Assembly: GCA_963920525.1 (NCBI GenBank)
Contig: OY986436.1
Location: forward strand, 183,775,496-183,839,495
Direction of reading: 5' to 3'
Length of the DNA: 64,000 nt
Source: Dichetophora obliterata
Taxonomy: Eukaryota; Arthropoda; Insecta; Diptera; Sciomyzidae
The notes under the pieces were generated by a model, which saw only the letters and a list, made by a program, of their open reading frames with translations, was not told the DNA's origin and searched no databases. This document shows positions 10,720-22,440 of the stretch, piece after piece. How positions within the stretch are numbered: position 1 is the first letter of the stretch; each line of letters starts with the position of its first letter. The translations under genes were made by a program, and so were the position numbers.

Positions 10720-11635
10720 CAGGGTTGTCCATATTCGAAGCGCCCATCTGGCAACACTGTAACTTTCCGCAGTGATGCCAAATCGACTAATGATATACGC
10801 GTTTGAAGCGTCATTCCAAGCAAATTTTTACAATGGAACAGTACACGCCACGCGAATGCTCTAAAATTGTAGAAATTTACATTCAACAAAACAAGTCAAT
10901 AGTGAAAACTCAACGTGCTTTCAAAAAATACGGTACGGTAAACAAACAAAATTGCCGTATTTATGCCACTGAAAATCCACAAGAGATTCAAGAGGTACCT
11001 CTTCACGATGCAAAATTCACTGTTTGGTGCGGCGTTTGTGCTAAAATGCTCATTGGGCCGTTCTTTTTCGAAGATGATAATGGCCACAGAGTTACTGTCA
11101 ATCAGGAGCGTTATCGCGATATGATAAACAATTTTTTCATGCCAATCGTTCGTCGAAAGCGTATCAGGCACTACTGGTTTCAACAAGACGGCGCGCCACC
11201 ACACACAAGCCGCACTACAATCGATTTTTTGAAGCAATTGTTCCCTGGCCGTTTGATGTTAAAAAATGGTGATTTCGATTGGCCGCCAAGATCACCAGAT
11301 TTAACGCCTCCAGACTTCTTTTTGTGGGGTTATTTGAAATCAAAGGCTTACGTCAACAAGCCAAAGACCCTAGAAGAGCTGAAAACCAACATCCGTCAAG
11401 AAATAACCGCCATTCCCATCGAAATGTTGAAGAAAACCATGGAAAATGCTGCAAAACGGGCACAATATGTCGTAGAGGCCAATGGCGACCATTTACGAGA
11501 TATCATATTCAAGAAATAATGTAAGCAAATCTACTTGAACCCAATTAAATGATATTCATGACGAACAGACAAAAAATTGTGGTTTCTTTGATTTATTTAA
11601 AAATAAAATGAGCGCTTCGAATATGGACAACCCTG
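10720..11635 (+). mobile_element. rosa-type DD41D mariner element, internally deleted, ends intact
   Basis: The 916-bp element starts CAGGGTTGTCCATATTCGAA and ends with the exact complement over about 24 bp. TA flanks both ends (10718-10719 and 11636-11637). Full-length mariners are about 1.2-1.3 kb, so several hundred bases are missing. The perfect TIRs suggest a relatively recent insertion that could still be moved in trans by a related transposase; that is inference. Confidence 0.88.
10833..11519 (+). pseudogene. DD41D mariner transposase lacking the first catalytic aspartate
   Basis: Translation from the ATG at 10833 begins MEQYTPRECSKIVEIYIQQN, a helix-turn-helix start, and stays open to TAA at 11519 (an upstream in-frame ATG at 10803 is less likely). 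After FKKYG it jumps to VNKQNCRIY, so most of the DNA-binding region and the first catalytic segment are deleted in frame. The second aspartate is in WFQQDGAPPHT and the third in PPRSPDLTPPDFFLW; I count 41 residues between them, the DD41D spacing known from rosa-like mariners. At 228 residues against about 345 for the family, the product cannot have a complete catalytic triad. It might still bind TIRs in part or be inert. Confidence 0.85.
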
Positions 11636-11637
11636 TA

Positions 11638-12409
11638 TACTTACGATACTATCGAAACTGTGTATTTTTTTTTGCAGATGGATGTTTTGGCTTGAAGCTT
11701 AAAATTTTTTTATTTTACTTCTGATTCCTTAAAATAATAGTTACTAAAATATTCACTATTTCGAGTTGTTTACTATTTCGGGGGTCCGTTATATCCAGAT
11801 TTGACTGTATAAGATTTGTATTAAAAAATAGATATCAATTCGAAAATGATACAAATCGGATAAAAACCACGCCTATCTTCCTTTCAAAGAATGAAATTTG
11901 TATAAATCGAATGAAAATCACGCCCACCTCACATACGAAATGACTTAATGAAAACGGTAAATATCCTTAATCTCCACAAAAGTGAATACAATGGCTTCAA
12001 ATTTTGCCAACAAATTTTTTTAGCCTTAATTATAATTGATAAGAATTACATTTGAAAATCTGCGTCATTGGCTGCATTCTATCCGAAAGAGCGCTCAGGT
12101 AGCGAAGTAGCATAAAATATTTTCGCTATATAAATTCTGACAGCTTATGGAACATGTTCTGTGAGCGCATACCAATAAGCTCGAACAGTTCCATAAAAAG
12201 TTCCACATAAAGCGCTTTTATAGCATATCTATTATATCAATTGTATCAATATCATAAGCAACAACCTTAATAGAGATGACAATACCAGAACTATAATGCT
12301 TTATAGCAATATAAGAAAAAGATCACATACTTTCAGGCATTACAAAATAAACGTGGTGCACTTTAGAAAATTGGTGGTTTTGCTTTTTTTAATAGCATAT
12401 ACAGTGAAA
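11638..12409. other. No gene seen
   Basis: AT-rich sequence. A stretch near 11770-11815 (GGGGGTCCGTTATATCCAG then GACTGTA) resembles a pogo/Tigger-type right end, but I could not find its partner. Confidence 0.35.
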
Positions 12410-12411
12410 GC

Positions 12412-13597
12412 TTCCATAAGCGGACACCGATGGTTATCTACGTATATGAGAGATGTCCATTTATGGCAATATCGTAAAAAATAATATTAAATTCAAATTA
12501 AAAAAAATGGGCATTACGATATACTAATCTTAAATTATTTTTATTCTTCAATAAGCAAAAAACAAAACTATTACAAAATATATTAAAATTGAAATATGTA
12601 CAATACAGTGGTCCTTATTTTTCTCTCGAAAGTAATGAACTACGGACCGGGGTTTTATTCCTTCACAAAACAGAAGTAAACTGCAAAATTTTCAGAAAAA
12701 ATATTGGTATTTAAACGTGCCGCTTGCAACCTTTAAGTTAAAAATCTAATTTATATGAGAAAAAAATGCTTTTTTTTCGAAAAAATCCCAATATGAGTTA
12801 TTTAAGTGCAAACAAAAAAAAAAGGGGAACGCGCCCCTTTTTTATTTTTTCTTCTTTTAAATGAGCTATCAAACATTGAAATTAGACAAAAATAGAGTTG
12901 TGATTTTTACTTTTTGAAAAAAATATAATTTGTTTCCTTGTTGTAGATATCAAAAAAATTGCAAAAGTGCAAATTTGAAAAAATTTCAGTGAAATGTTGT
13001 GAAAATATTTTCATACACTATGTATATTTAAAGCAGATACAAAAAATTATGCGATTACATTGACTTACCTGGTCGTTATGAAATTTTTTGCTAGAAGTGT
13101 ACCTTTTTGGAAATTTCGAGTTTCAGTATTCTTTCGGAAAAAATCCCCAATAATTTTAAAACTCATGTTTGGAAAAAAAACACCGAGAAATGAATTAAGA
13201 AGGATAGTTTAAGTTTAAACATAAGCTGCCAATAATAATATTTAAAGTTTCTAATTATACTTGCATAAAGCGGTTGGACTCTAGAAGTTAGATTTTAGAG
13301 GTAAAAAGAAAATTTTAGCGTGATCAAGGCGTAAGCTTCTTGGATGCGATGCAAGTAAGTTTCTTGGACTCTGATTTTTCATTCACATTCAACATAAACT
13401 GTCGAAAACAAAAAAAAAAAAACGGAGATTTTTCATAAATAGACATGTTTGTGTGTCCGCGTCCTTTTATCGGAAAGTCCGTGCATGGGAGAGCATTTTC
13501 TATGGAAAAAAAACCAAAAATTGATCGTTCCCATGAATGTGTCCACTTATAGGAAATGTCCTCTTCTAAGAGCGTCCGTCTATGGGAGCTTTCACTG
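12412..13597. mobile_element. pogo/jerky-like element relic
   Basis: The left end CAGTGAAAGCTTCCATAAGC is matched by the complement of the right end, CAGTGAAAGCTCCCATAGAC, and GCGGACAC-like motifs recur near both ends. TA precedes the left end (12410-12411), while the right flank reads CA, probably a mutated TA. The 1186-bp interior has no intact transposase. Short frames at 13324-13655 lie in the subterminal repeats and are not genes. Confidence 0.6.
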
Positions 13598-13875
13598 CAT
13601 ACACTCAAGAAGAGGGGATCTTCTGAGTGTTTCGTTAGCGAGGGGGGCTAGCTGAGAGGGGATTTCCGTACCCTAAATTTAGAGAATGCTCTGTTGTCTG
13701 TAATAAAGGGTTTTAGGGATTCTTCTAAGAACACGAAGGGATTCTTAGAAAAATAACTCCACAATAATTTATTAAAGCAACAAGTCGATTTGAGAAATAA
13801 ATATATACATATAAATGAAAATATATATATAAATGATAATATAACAATTGATTATCACAAGTTGTTTTATAATAA

Positions 13876-15318
13876 TACTAGCAAATACCCGCTGCTTCGC
13901 CTGCGATAAAATTATTAAATACCATATAAAAATTTTAAATCTTAAAATGAAAGTATTTAGTTGTATTGAAACAAATTCAAAATATAAAAATTATTGTGTT
14001 CGTTTTGTTTAATTATGAAAAAATGGTATATTTATTAAGAAATCACTTTTTTTAATTCGAATAACTTATTTTAACGGTTATTGTTATGATGACATAAACT
14101 TACCTGGCTTTCTTTTTTTTACTTTTGAAAATGTCCTGCATAACAGCGTTATAAAAAAATTTGGGTAATAATTTTTTAAAATTTGTAATCAAAAATGTAA
14201 GTTTTTACATATATTCTGAAAATAAATGTATACTTCTTAAATTTTTGTTAATAATCGGCCTTCTTCAGTTATTAATTGTTGTTATTGGGCTTCGGCCAAA
14301 CAACAATTCTTCTTAAATTTAAAAAACCGATATAATGACATCAAACTTTTGGCGATATCTCAAAAACTATAGACTTTCTAAGTGCATAACAATGCATTTT
14401 TGTATGGACAGTCGTTGATTAATAAAATAAACGGTAATTTTCTTTTCTTTTTGGAAACATTTTGTACGGATATTAGGTATGTTTTCAAAAAACCTGTTAT
14501 TATGACATTAAAATTGTCATCAACAATGAAATGTCTTATATTGTTTTAAAAAAACAACAATGCAACAATGCAATGTCTTATATTGTTTTCGAAAAACCCC
14601 TAAAATATCCATCTTGTACTAAACAATAGGCCAAGAGTTGCTTTTGTTGTACATATTCTTTTAAATTTAAATTTTTTTTAAATTTTCATTTTCCTTATTC
14701 ATTCATATAACATAATTTACCTGCAAAAATTGGTCTATTTTGTCACATACAGTTTCTATCATTAAAAATCATAGGCCACCTCCTCCCCCCCCCCCCCCCC
14801 CCTATGATTATTTGATGAAAACTAATTTGCTTAAAATATTGTTATATTTTTTGTAATGTGTTACAGCTTAAAAACTAATTCATGTGAAAAACATTTTCAA
14901 ATATAGCTTAAAAAATAATTCTGTGAAAAATATTTCAAATATTTCAAACTATTCCAAAGTTATATACATAAATCTATGTTTTAATCTATTTCCTTACCTA
15001 TATATTCATAGTTAACGTTATAGTTATAGTAGAATTTGTCCTGACCCAATTCAATGAAATTTTTATGATTGTTTTGTGAATTTGTAAAAGTGTAAATTGA
15101 CCTTCGAACAAAACATATGCATGACGATCAGAATTTTCTGATATATACAGCATTTTTATTGATGTATAGTATTGCTCGGCAGACGTTGTCCTGCCGCAGA
15201 CCACCTTACTGCTATATACGAATTTCCATGCTTTTCGAAAAAGAATTTTATATATCGCCATTTTTAGTACAGTTGCCGAAAGCAGCCGTATGAGCTAAAT
15301 TAACAAGTTTTAGTCTAA
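13876..15318. mobile_element. Helitron/Helentron-like 5' tract
   Basis: It opens with ACTAGCAAATACCCGCTGCT followed by TCGCCTGCG, a signature I associate with Helitron-related repeats of flies and moths. Near 15171 it contains GCTCGGCAGACGTTGTCCTG, another recurrent block of such elements. The 87-codon minus-strand frame at 14998-15261 spans this block and is a repeat by-product. The tract is then interrupted by the mariner at 15321. A possible continuation with Helitron-like 3' ends lies at 17853-18890. Confidence 0.45.
14765..14811. repeat. C18 homopolymer inside a short hairpin
   Basis: A run of 18 cytosines (14785-14802) sits between AATCATAGG and CCTATGATT, so the poly-C can lie in the loop of a 9-bp stem. 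On the minus strand it is a G18 run. Confidence 0.8.
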
Positions 15319-15520
15319 TACAGGGTCCGCCATCTAACGTTTTTTTTTTCCACAAGTGCTTATTTCGTGAATGGTAACACTTAGCTCATATCTGATTTCA
15401 CACATAATTAGTTTTATCCTTCCGCTGAACGAATATGGTTGTGTATACGCTTGAACAACGCTCATGATGCCGATTTTGCCAAAAAATCATCTTTATTTTG
15501 ATCTTGGCGGGTATGTAAAC

Positions 15521-17165
15521 CAGGCCCGTAGCTAGTATGGTGCTAGGGCAGGCTTAGCCTGCCCTAGCCAAATTTCCGTATGCTTTTACAACTGCCCTCG
15601 TTTATTTCGCAGTTGATCACAGTGTAATTAGACCTTTGCATTATAAACGTAAGCATACGCCCAAAAAATGGCAGCACTTTCATTTGACAGCTGAAAATAA
15701 AGAAAACAAAATTTCACAAGTCATTGCCAATAATAGCTGGCAAAAAATTATAAGAAAGTTAATTTTTGGTGAAAATCTATAGAATGTTGTTATTTTAATT
15801 GTTTTCAAGATTTTTTGAGTGAGTTTTTCAGATAATTTATTATTTTAAGTGTCTTAAACTAAATATACACAAAAAAGAAATTGCAGTTGGTGCAGTCGTT
15901 TTTCCAGCAATTTCTTCACTTTTTGTGTCTCCCAGTTTGCTGTTCTGATTAGGAAAAACACTTGCAACTACTTGAGGATGAATGGGAAGGATTTCGAAAT
16001 TATATCATGATTCAAGGGCCAGGTCAGCAGTCTTCACCAATCCTGTAATCTAAATACTTTGCATTCATTCTCAAATAGTTATACACACTTTCCCCAATCT
16101 ACTAATAATAATTAGTCTAATTAGTCTAACTAGAACTACTAATTGGGAGCATACAAATTTGGAAAGGCTGAAAGGAAAATAATGGATGTTGCAGCATAGC
16201 TTGCGATTGAATGAGGTACTTTTGATCAAAAACAATTAAAATAACAAGGTTTTATATCACGCAGAGTGCACCGTCGATCGAATCTATTAGGAAACTCAGT
16301 AGTAGAACAATCACTTGGTGAGAGAAGTGAATATTCTATTGAAATTAAGCCTGCTTACTTTGATATCGTTGATAATATTATATTCAAATTAAAAAAGCGT
16401 TTCACCAAAAATGATCATATATTGTTGGCATTGTCATCAGCTTACGAAATGAAGCCGGTAACACTTCTGGCTAATTTAAAAATATTATGTTCTATAGGCT
16501 TAAAAATACCCTCTGATGCCGAGATGTCTGTCGCGAAGAAATATCTGGACAAAAAAAGGGATGAGCATCAGAAAACATCACCAAATTCAATCAGTTTTGA
16601 TACGTTGAATGAATTGTATCTAATGCGCGATGCGTTTCCTGATACTTATAATTTGTTTTGTACAATCGAAACATTTGACAACAGTACGGCGGTATGCGAA
16701 GCATCATTTTCCCGTATAAACCGAATCAACAGAGTTCAAAGATTATCGATGACTACAATACGTCTGTGAGAACTTTCATTGATCGCTTTTGAAGGCCATT
16801 ATTTGGGAAAAATTTGTCCCGAAACCATTCTTCGCAAATTTAATGAGAAACTAAGACGATTGCCTTTGTATTAAACAGCAGAGCTGTGACTGTAGTGGAA
16901 ATCAATATAGTACATTAGAAATTCGCTTTCAAACATTGAACTCATTTATGTTATATTTAATATGTTAATATACTTAACTTTTTTTTTTACTAAAATATAC
17001 ATTTGAACAATGAACTCATTCAATAACATGTAAATATATAAAAAATTCATTTGAAAATATGTTAATATGCATATATATATTTATGTACAAATGTATGAAA
17101 AAAATTTGTTTATTTTTTACTGGAGGCTCAGCCTGCCCGGCTCTTAATTTCTGGCTACGGGCCTG
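15521..17165 (+). mobile_element. hAT element inserted in the mariner
   Basis: The 1645-bp element starts CAGGCCCGTAGCTAG and ends TGGCTACGGGCCTG, and it is flanked by the 8-bp duplication ATGTAAAC (15513-15520 and 17166-17173). The subterminal CAGGCTTAGCCTGCCC and GGCTCAGCCTGCCC blocks extend the inverted repeat. An 8-bp duplication with a CAG-initial TIR is diagnostic for hAT. Only the C-terminal part of a transposase survives. Confidence 0.9.
16266..16873 (+). pseudogene. hAT transposase C-terminal fragment
   Basis: An open stretch of 167 codons (16266-16769) ends in TAVCEASFSRINRI, the C-terminal dimerisation motif of hAT transposases (usual form: a small-residue/Glu-x-Ser-Phe-Ser segment followed by basic residues). 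The stop at 16767-16769 is followed, after a frameshift, by a compatible tail ending in KFNEKLRRLPLY and TAA near 16873. The BED finger, RNase H-like core and most of the protein are missing, so it cannot be active. Confidence 0.75.
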
Positions 17166-17854
17166 ATGTAAACAAGCAAAATTGTTGCATTTGGGGCACA
17201 GAAAACCCGCACGCATACATTGAAAAGCTGCTGCATCCAAAACGAGTCACTGTTTGGCGCGGATTTTGATCCAGAGGCATAATTGGGCCATTTTTCTTCG
17301 AAAATGAGCAAGGAGTGGCCGTTACAGTCAATGGCGATCGTTATCGGGCCATGTTGAACGAATTTTTGTTCACAAAAATTGAAGAGGAGGATATTGGCAA
17401 CATTTGGTTTCAACAGGACGGCGCTACGTGCCACACAGCCGAAGCTACACTCGATGTTTTGCACCCTGTTTTTGAAGATCGCATTATCAGCCGCAGAGCT
17501 TATGTCGTTTGGCCACCTCGGAGCTGCGATTTGACACCGTTGGACTATTATTTGTGGGGTGCCTTCAAAGATAAGTGTTACGCCGACAAGCCAGAGACAA
17601 TTGACGCTTTAAAGAACAATATTCGTGAAGCCATTGGTGAAATACAGCTGCACACAATCGATAATTTGCTTTAAAATTGGACCGATCGTGTAGGCTACTG
17701 GATGGCCAGCCGAGGCAGCCACTTGAATGACATTTTTTTCCATTAATAACCGGAAGGATTGTACTTTCAAATAAAAAAAGAAATTTAAGAAAGTATTTCG
17801 TAGTTTTTTTTTTATAGAATTTTCAAAAAAAAAAGTTATTTGGCGGACCTTGTA

Positions 17855-18890
17855 CAACCAAAACCGTTCGAAGTATAACATTTTTAATTAATTCTGGGCG
17901 GTTCTTTAATTAATCTCATACTCGAAACAATAGAATGACAGAATTTCAGCTCAATTGAGCTTAAACCTAGTGCGCTTTGCTTTACTCCAAGCTTATCCCC
18001 CGAAAAGTGGACTTAACTAAAGTGGGTCATGCCCATTTTTAGTAAAGTTAGCGAAAGTAACCATACAACGTAGATTAGCAAATTCTACTCTCATACGACC
18101 AAAATCGTCTGAAATATAGCATTTTATGCAAAATGTGGGCATGGAAAGTAGACGTGGCAAATCTAACATAGCATATTACGATAAAGTTGGAATAACAAAT
18201 CGTTTGATACCTATATTGTGTTAATCTGTTCAGTGGTTCTTGCGTGATTGTCAAACATCCGTGCAGTGTCACAACGCTTTTATATATTCGTATAGATAGA
18301 CTAACACAATCTCAAGTGAGGAAAAGCTGCTGCAAGGCTGCAAAACATAATTAATGCAGATAACTAAATTCTGGCAACTCCCCTCAAGACATTAACAAAG
18401 AAAATTAATTAACACTGTATGAAAGCAAGAATCTCCCTGAAAGTAAAGCTGGATTCACTGATCACCTTCAGCATGTTTTTTAAGTTTTTTTCATATGAAG
18501 TTTTCGCTCAGAGAGAAAAATTTTTGCACGCTCTCAACTGGATTAACATTATTTTAAATCACACAAAAACATGCAGAAGGTTATCAGTGAATTCAGCTTA
18601 ACTACACAACATGGCTGTCGTGTTATATTGAGAGAAGCTCTCTCGACAAAGAGAGAAAAGCTTGGTTTGCTGTTATATTGCGCTGCTGGTTGAATGTAGG
18701 CATCAAATAAAATGCGTGATTTTGCAATAATTAAAGAATACATTTTTTTTAAAAACCTTGGTAAGCTATAACAATCTATATTATCATAGGAATCGAATAA
18801 AAAAAGAATTATTAAAATCGGTTCAGCGGTTACCGAGCTTATTCTGGATCAAATTCGTGAGTCTCCTTTTACATAATAGTATAGATTAGT
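17855..18890. mobile_element. Helitron-like 3' ends
   Basis: Two segments resemble Helitron-related 3' regions. One (about 18180-18300) ends TTATATATTCGTATAGATA. The other (about 18815-18888) contains ATCGGTTCAGCGGTTACCGA and ends CATAATAGTATAGATTA. They may close the tract that begins at 13876, or be separate fragments. The assignment rests on remembered sequence character and has no search support. Confidence 0.4.
18446..18600. mobile_element. Small MITE-like inverted repeat
   Basis: AAGCTGGATTCACTGATCAC at the left is matched in reverse complement by sequence ending GAATTCAGCTTA at 18600. The arms are about 40 bp around a 70-bp centre. Target duplication not determined. Confidence 0.55.
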
Positions 18891-19985
18891 TTGACGAAGA
18901 GAAACGTAAAATAACACAATACATTTTAGACCACTTTTAAAAAAAAAATCAACTTATTCTTTTATAAATAAAAGAACGGTTAAAAACAGTTTCTAAAAAA
19001 AAGCTATGTCAAATTGCAAAGAGCAAATGTTCCAAAAAAATGCGTTTAAAGATTGCTCTTAAAGTAGGTTTCTAGATTCTCAAGCGGAAAAAATTTAAAT
19101 TTTTAACTATTTATTTTCAAGCTATTTTATTATATATCACAGTCCGGTTTATTTTAACATAATTTAGTTAGAAGTCAAAATAAAGAAAATTTATTTTTGT
19201 AATATTGGTTTTGTGTTTATATGCTAGAAGGCGCCAAAGTCGATTTCTTAAAAAATAGAATATATGGCTTACATGTTAATAAACGAAATAAAACAAAACT
19301 AATTAAAAACTGGTCTAGCCGATTAACTCAGATTAACCGTTGACCATATTTTGAAGGACTCGAATTTATCCTTCTCTGTTATCAAAATACAAAGACAAAA
19401 TTATAAACACCATTTTTTTCGATTGTCAAAGGACTATATAATGTTTTAAATAAGAACTAAAAAAATCAAACACGGCATAGTAACACAAGCTAATTTAAAA
19501 TGTTCATGAAAGCGCATGTCTTTTAGAAATATTTTTATTAGACTACATATAAAGCATGCGTCGTTATTTAACGAAGTGAATTAAAGCATATCATAATTCG
19601 AAACACCGTTAACTGAAAACCCCCATTATTTGGAAATCACTTTGTTTCTGTATTCTGCACACATATATTTTAATAACAAAATATTTTTTTGACATTGTGT
19701 TGCCTTCAACATCAACAAATTTCCATTTCATAAGTTATAAAAGTCATTTCTTTTCTCATTTCCCATCATATATTAAAAAATTCCCTGGGATGTTTTATAA
19801 CTTAAGTATTTATAACTTGACTTAACTGCAACATTTAAAATTTCAACTTGAACTGAATGAAATGAAATTTTAACATGAGAAATTAAAATATTTTACTTCG
19901 CAAGTTGTACGAAAAGTCAAGTTAACAAAAGTTATTAAAACTGCTCAAGTTAGCTCGATTTATAAAAAGTGAATAAAACGGCCCT
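18884..19985 (+). repeat. Dispersed 1.1-kb repeat, copy A
   Basis: It runs from ATTAGTTTGACGAAGAG to GAATAAAACGGCCCTA and is closely matched in the opposite orientation by 52620-53753. It is non-coding, and the right third has facing CAAGTT/AACTTG-rich blocks. No long TIR or target duplication is evident. If read on the minus strand it ends CTAA before T, which recalls a Helitron terminus, but I do not see the expected hairpin and leave it unclassified. Confidence 0.7.
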
Positions 19986-20789
19986 AAGGAGGTAATGCTG
20001 ATCAAAAATTTATATAATTGTCTATACTTGCCACGCCTTCTTATTAGCATTACAAACGGAGTGACATAGTTAATATCGATGATTCCATGTCAAAGCGAGC
20101 ACGTTCTGACTTGAAAAAACTAATAAAAATAATAAAAACACATTCTAATGTTATAATCAGTAGGGCGTATCGAAACATTTAGATCGTGTTCTAAGAAGTC
20201 TCAAAAGTTGCATAGGGATTGTCAAGATCTTCGAAAAAAAAATTTAGGAATAGATAAGGATGTCTTCCTCTTCCACAAGGACAAAGTTGTTTTTTAAGAA
20301 AATCAGTAAAAAATCACGATCTCAAAATGCACAAAAAAGTAAAAAATGGGTGCGTTCTGCAGAAGTAATCGCTTACTGAGCAATTAGTGAGCGCTCATTA
20401 CCAGAGCGAGTTTAAATGCTTCTTGCTTGTTTTCCCAGCATTTTGCTTATTCAGGGTGTTTGTGCTTATTTCGGCTTATTTTGCTTATAAGTACTTATTT
20501 TCAACATTTTTGCTTTACTTTACCAGTCCAATATTTTTTTTTTATATTGCAAACAGGCATTTCTTATGCCTCCTTTTAATGTACAAAATTAAACTTATCC
20601 AAACATCAAATGCACAATATTTTGAACACCTCCGTATTATCGTTTAAGTATTAGCTGCTGTTATTTATTTGACAACTTATAAAAAATAATTGTGCTAAAA
20701 AGCAGTCGCCATCAACATTTAGATACAAAATTTTTGCAAATTGGAAATTGAATAGTGCGTGCGACTACTCTAAAAGAACCATTTAAAGA

Positions 20790-22440
20790 ATTTATCACCC
20801 GTATAAATCCGGGCATCCGGGCATTTTTAGCAGCGATGACTCTGTTTTGTTTTGTGTGTTTTGCAATACGCAAGTGTCGACAAAAAGGCTTAATAATGTC
20901 GAGCAACACTTGAATTCCCAAAAACCTAAGACCGTGGCGTCAGAACGTGAGGCAAGTACTCAAAGCAAATACTACTTTCCCATTATCAGGAAAAGTCGAG
21001 TTCTGTGTTTCCTATGGATTTTTGTGCTGCATTTTTGGAAGCAAATATTTCTTTAAAAGAAGTGAGTAAAGACCAAAAAAATATACTTCTAGCTTTACAA
21101 TTAATTTCTTGTAAGGTGGCCCACTCAAGTGTAAAGATGTTTTTAGAGCGCTATACAAATAGTTCTGTACCAAGTGAAACAGTACTTTGGAATAGATATT
21201 TACGCACTTTGTACAAAGTGCAAAAAGAAGATGGTCGCGATGATTTCTCGTCGATTGACGAAACGATAGATGTGGAATAACGCCTGGTAGTCAATTTTGT
21301 TTTCGCCATATAAGATAGCGACGAAAATTCTTTCGAACGTAAAACATCGAATCTGTTTAATGTGGCAACAGTTGAAGCAGCAGTATGGGTGAACGCTAGC
21401 AATGTGGGTGCCTTTTTCAATGACTCGTTGAGCTTGCGTGGCCAAATGGTACATTTGTGTTTAAGTTAATTTGTTTATTTCAAATGCATATATTTAGGCA
21501 TTGAATATGGAAAAGTGCTGGTGCTTGTTACGGATGCAGCAGCCTATATGCTAAGCGCTGCCAGTGCGCTGCCAGTGCGCTGCCAGTGCGCTGCAAGTTT
21601 TATATCCGAAGATGATTCATTTAACATGTTTTGCACATGGTCTGCATCGAATTGCCGAGTTTATCCGCATTCAATTCCCAACTGTCAATAGATATATATT
21701 AAATGTTAAATCAGTTTAAATAAAAGTAAGATCCACTTTATGTTTTTATTCCCTACACATGAAGTGAAAGAGCTAGACCGACTATTGCTTTTTTACTGCT
21801 TACTTGTAATTTGTTTCGCAATTTTAAGTTTTATCATGTCGTAATGCATTCAAACTTGCTTTCCCAAATACTCAATTGCCACCAAATCCTATAAAAACGC
21901 GATGGGGTACGTGGCTAAAAGCAGCCATTTATTTTTGCTATAATTTTGATGAAGTTAAAACTGTAACGGAAAAATTCAGTGACGAAGATTCTGATGCAAT
22001 CTGCGTGGCCAAAGAACTGTTTCAATTCAACAGTTTAAAATCTGAGCTCGCATTCATTAAATGTCAGTTTTCCTCAATCGTTCGTTCAATTGAAAAACTT
22101 GAAACCCAAGTACTTGGGTTTAATGAAAGTATTGACATTGTAAAGAAAACACGCAAGACTTTAGCCTCCTTGGATCGCGAAGAGTTTTTCTTAAAATAAA
22201 AATATACTTCAGAGTACCAAAAGATATCCCATAATTTTAGATATAAACAAAGTTATTCATAAAGGTATATATTCAGGAAATAAGTTTCTTGATTTCTATT
22301 CACCGCAAGAACTTGCTCTTTTTAAATACTGTCCTGTAGCATCGTCGGATTTTGAGCGATCATTTTCAAAATTTAAACACTTGCTAAATCAAAAGCGCCG
22401 TTCATTAATTTTTTTAAGCAGCAATTTAAAGCAGCACCTA
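20790..22440 (+). pseudogene. hAT transposase pseudogene, CGGBP1-like type
   Basis: Fragments appear in order. A zinc-finger-like start FCVFCNTQV with a downstream HLNSQK is at about 20847-20940. FCAAFLEANISLKEVS to ETVLWNRYLRTLY is at about 21016-21215. [14 protein letters not shown] is near 21530, where a tandem repeat intrudes. TRWGTWLKAAIYFCYNF opens the frame at 21876-22199. The C-terminal PVASSDFERSFSKFKHLLNQ is near 22335-22400. Several frames and stops separate these parts, and the core is incomplete. The order and motifs fit hAT transposases of the type related to vertebrate CGG-binding protein 1; that subfamily call is from memory. Confidence 0.7.
21555..21594 (+). repeat. 11-bp tandem repeat in former transposase coding sequence
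   Basis: GCGCTGCCAGT is repeated three times plus a partial unit within the remains of the hAT reading frame. It is much more GC-rich than its surroundings. Confidence 0.8.

Larger units (their letters stand above)
15435..17700 (+). pseudogene. DD41D mariner transposase pseudogene (split by hAT)
   Basis: The frame begins MVVYTLEQR at 15435, then jumps to DADFAKK followed by LGGYVNKQNC. The first catalytic segment (normally a Ser-Asp-Glu-Ala-His-like box between these) is missing. The hAT at 15521-17165 splits the Gly-Gly-Tyr/Val-Asn-Lys junction. Downstream there is an in-frame stop near 17270 (TTTTGA after WRG), then an open stretch 17315-17674. That stretch has WFQQDGATCHT and PPRSCDLTPLDYYLW with 41 residues between the two catalytic aspartates. 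It is inactive by deletion, stop and insertion. Confidence 0.82.
15321..17852 (+). mobile_element. Second DD41D mariner, interrupted by a hAT element
   Basis: The left end CAGGGTCCGCCATCTAACG pairs with the right end, whose complement reads CAAGGTCCGCCAAATAAC. TA flanks both sides (15319-15320 and 17853-17854). Subtracting the 1645-bp hAT and one 8-bp duplication leaves about 879 bp, so this mariner was already internally deleted. It belongs to the same DD41D group as 10720-11635 but has diverged ends. Confidence 0.8.

Noticed and set aside
10467..10889. 140-codon minus-strand frame
   Set aside because: It crosses the mariner border and part of it is the antisense of the transposase start; Phe/Asn-rich low-complexity translation.
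13449..13655. Short overlapping frames as genes
   Set aside because: They read through the subterminal repeats of the pogo-like relic.
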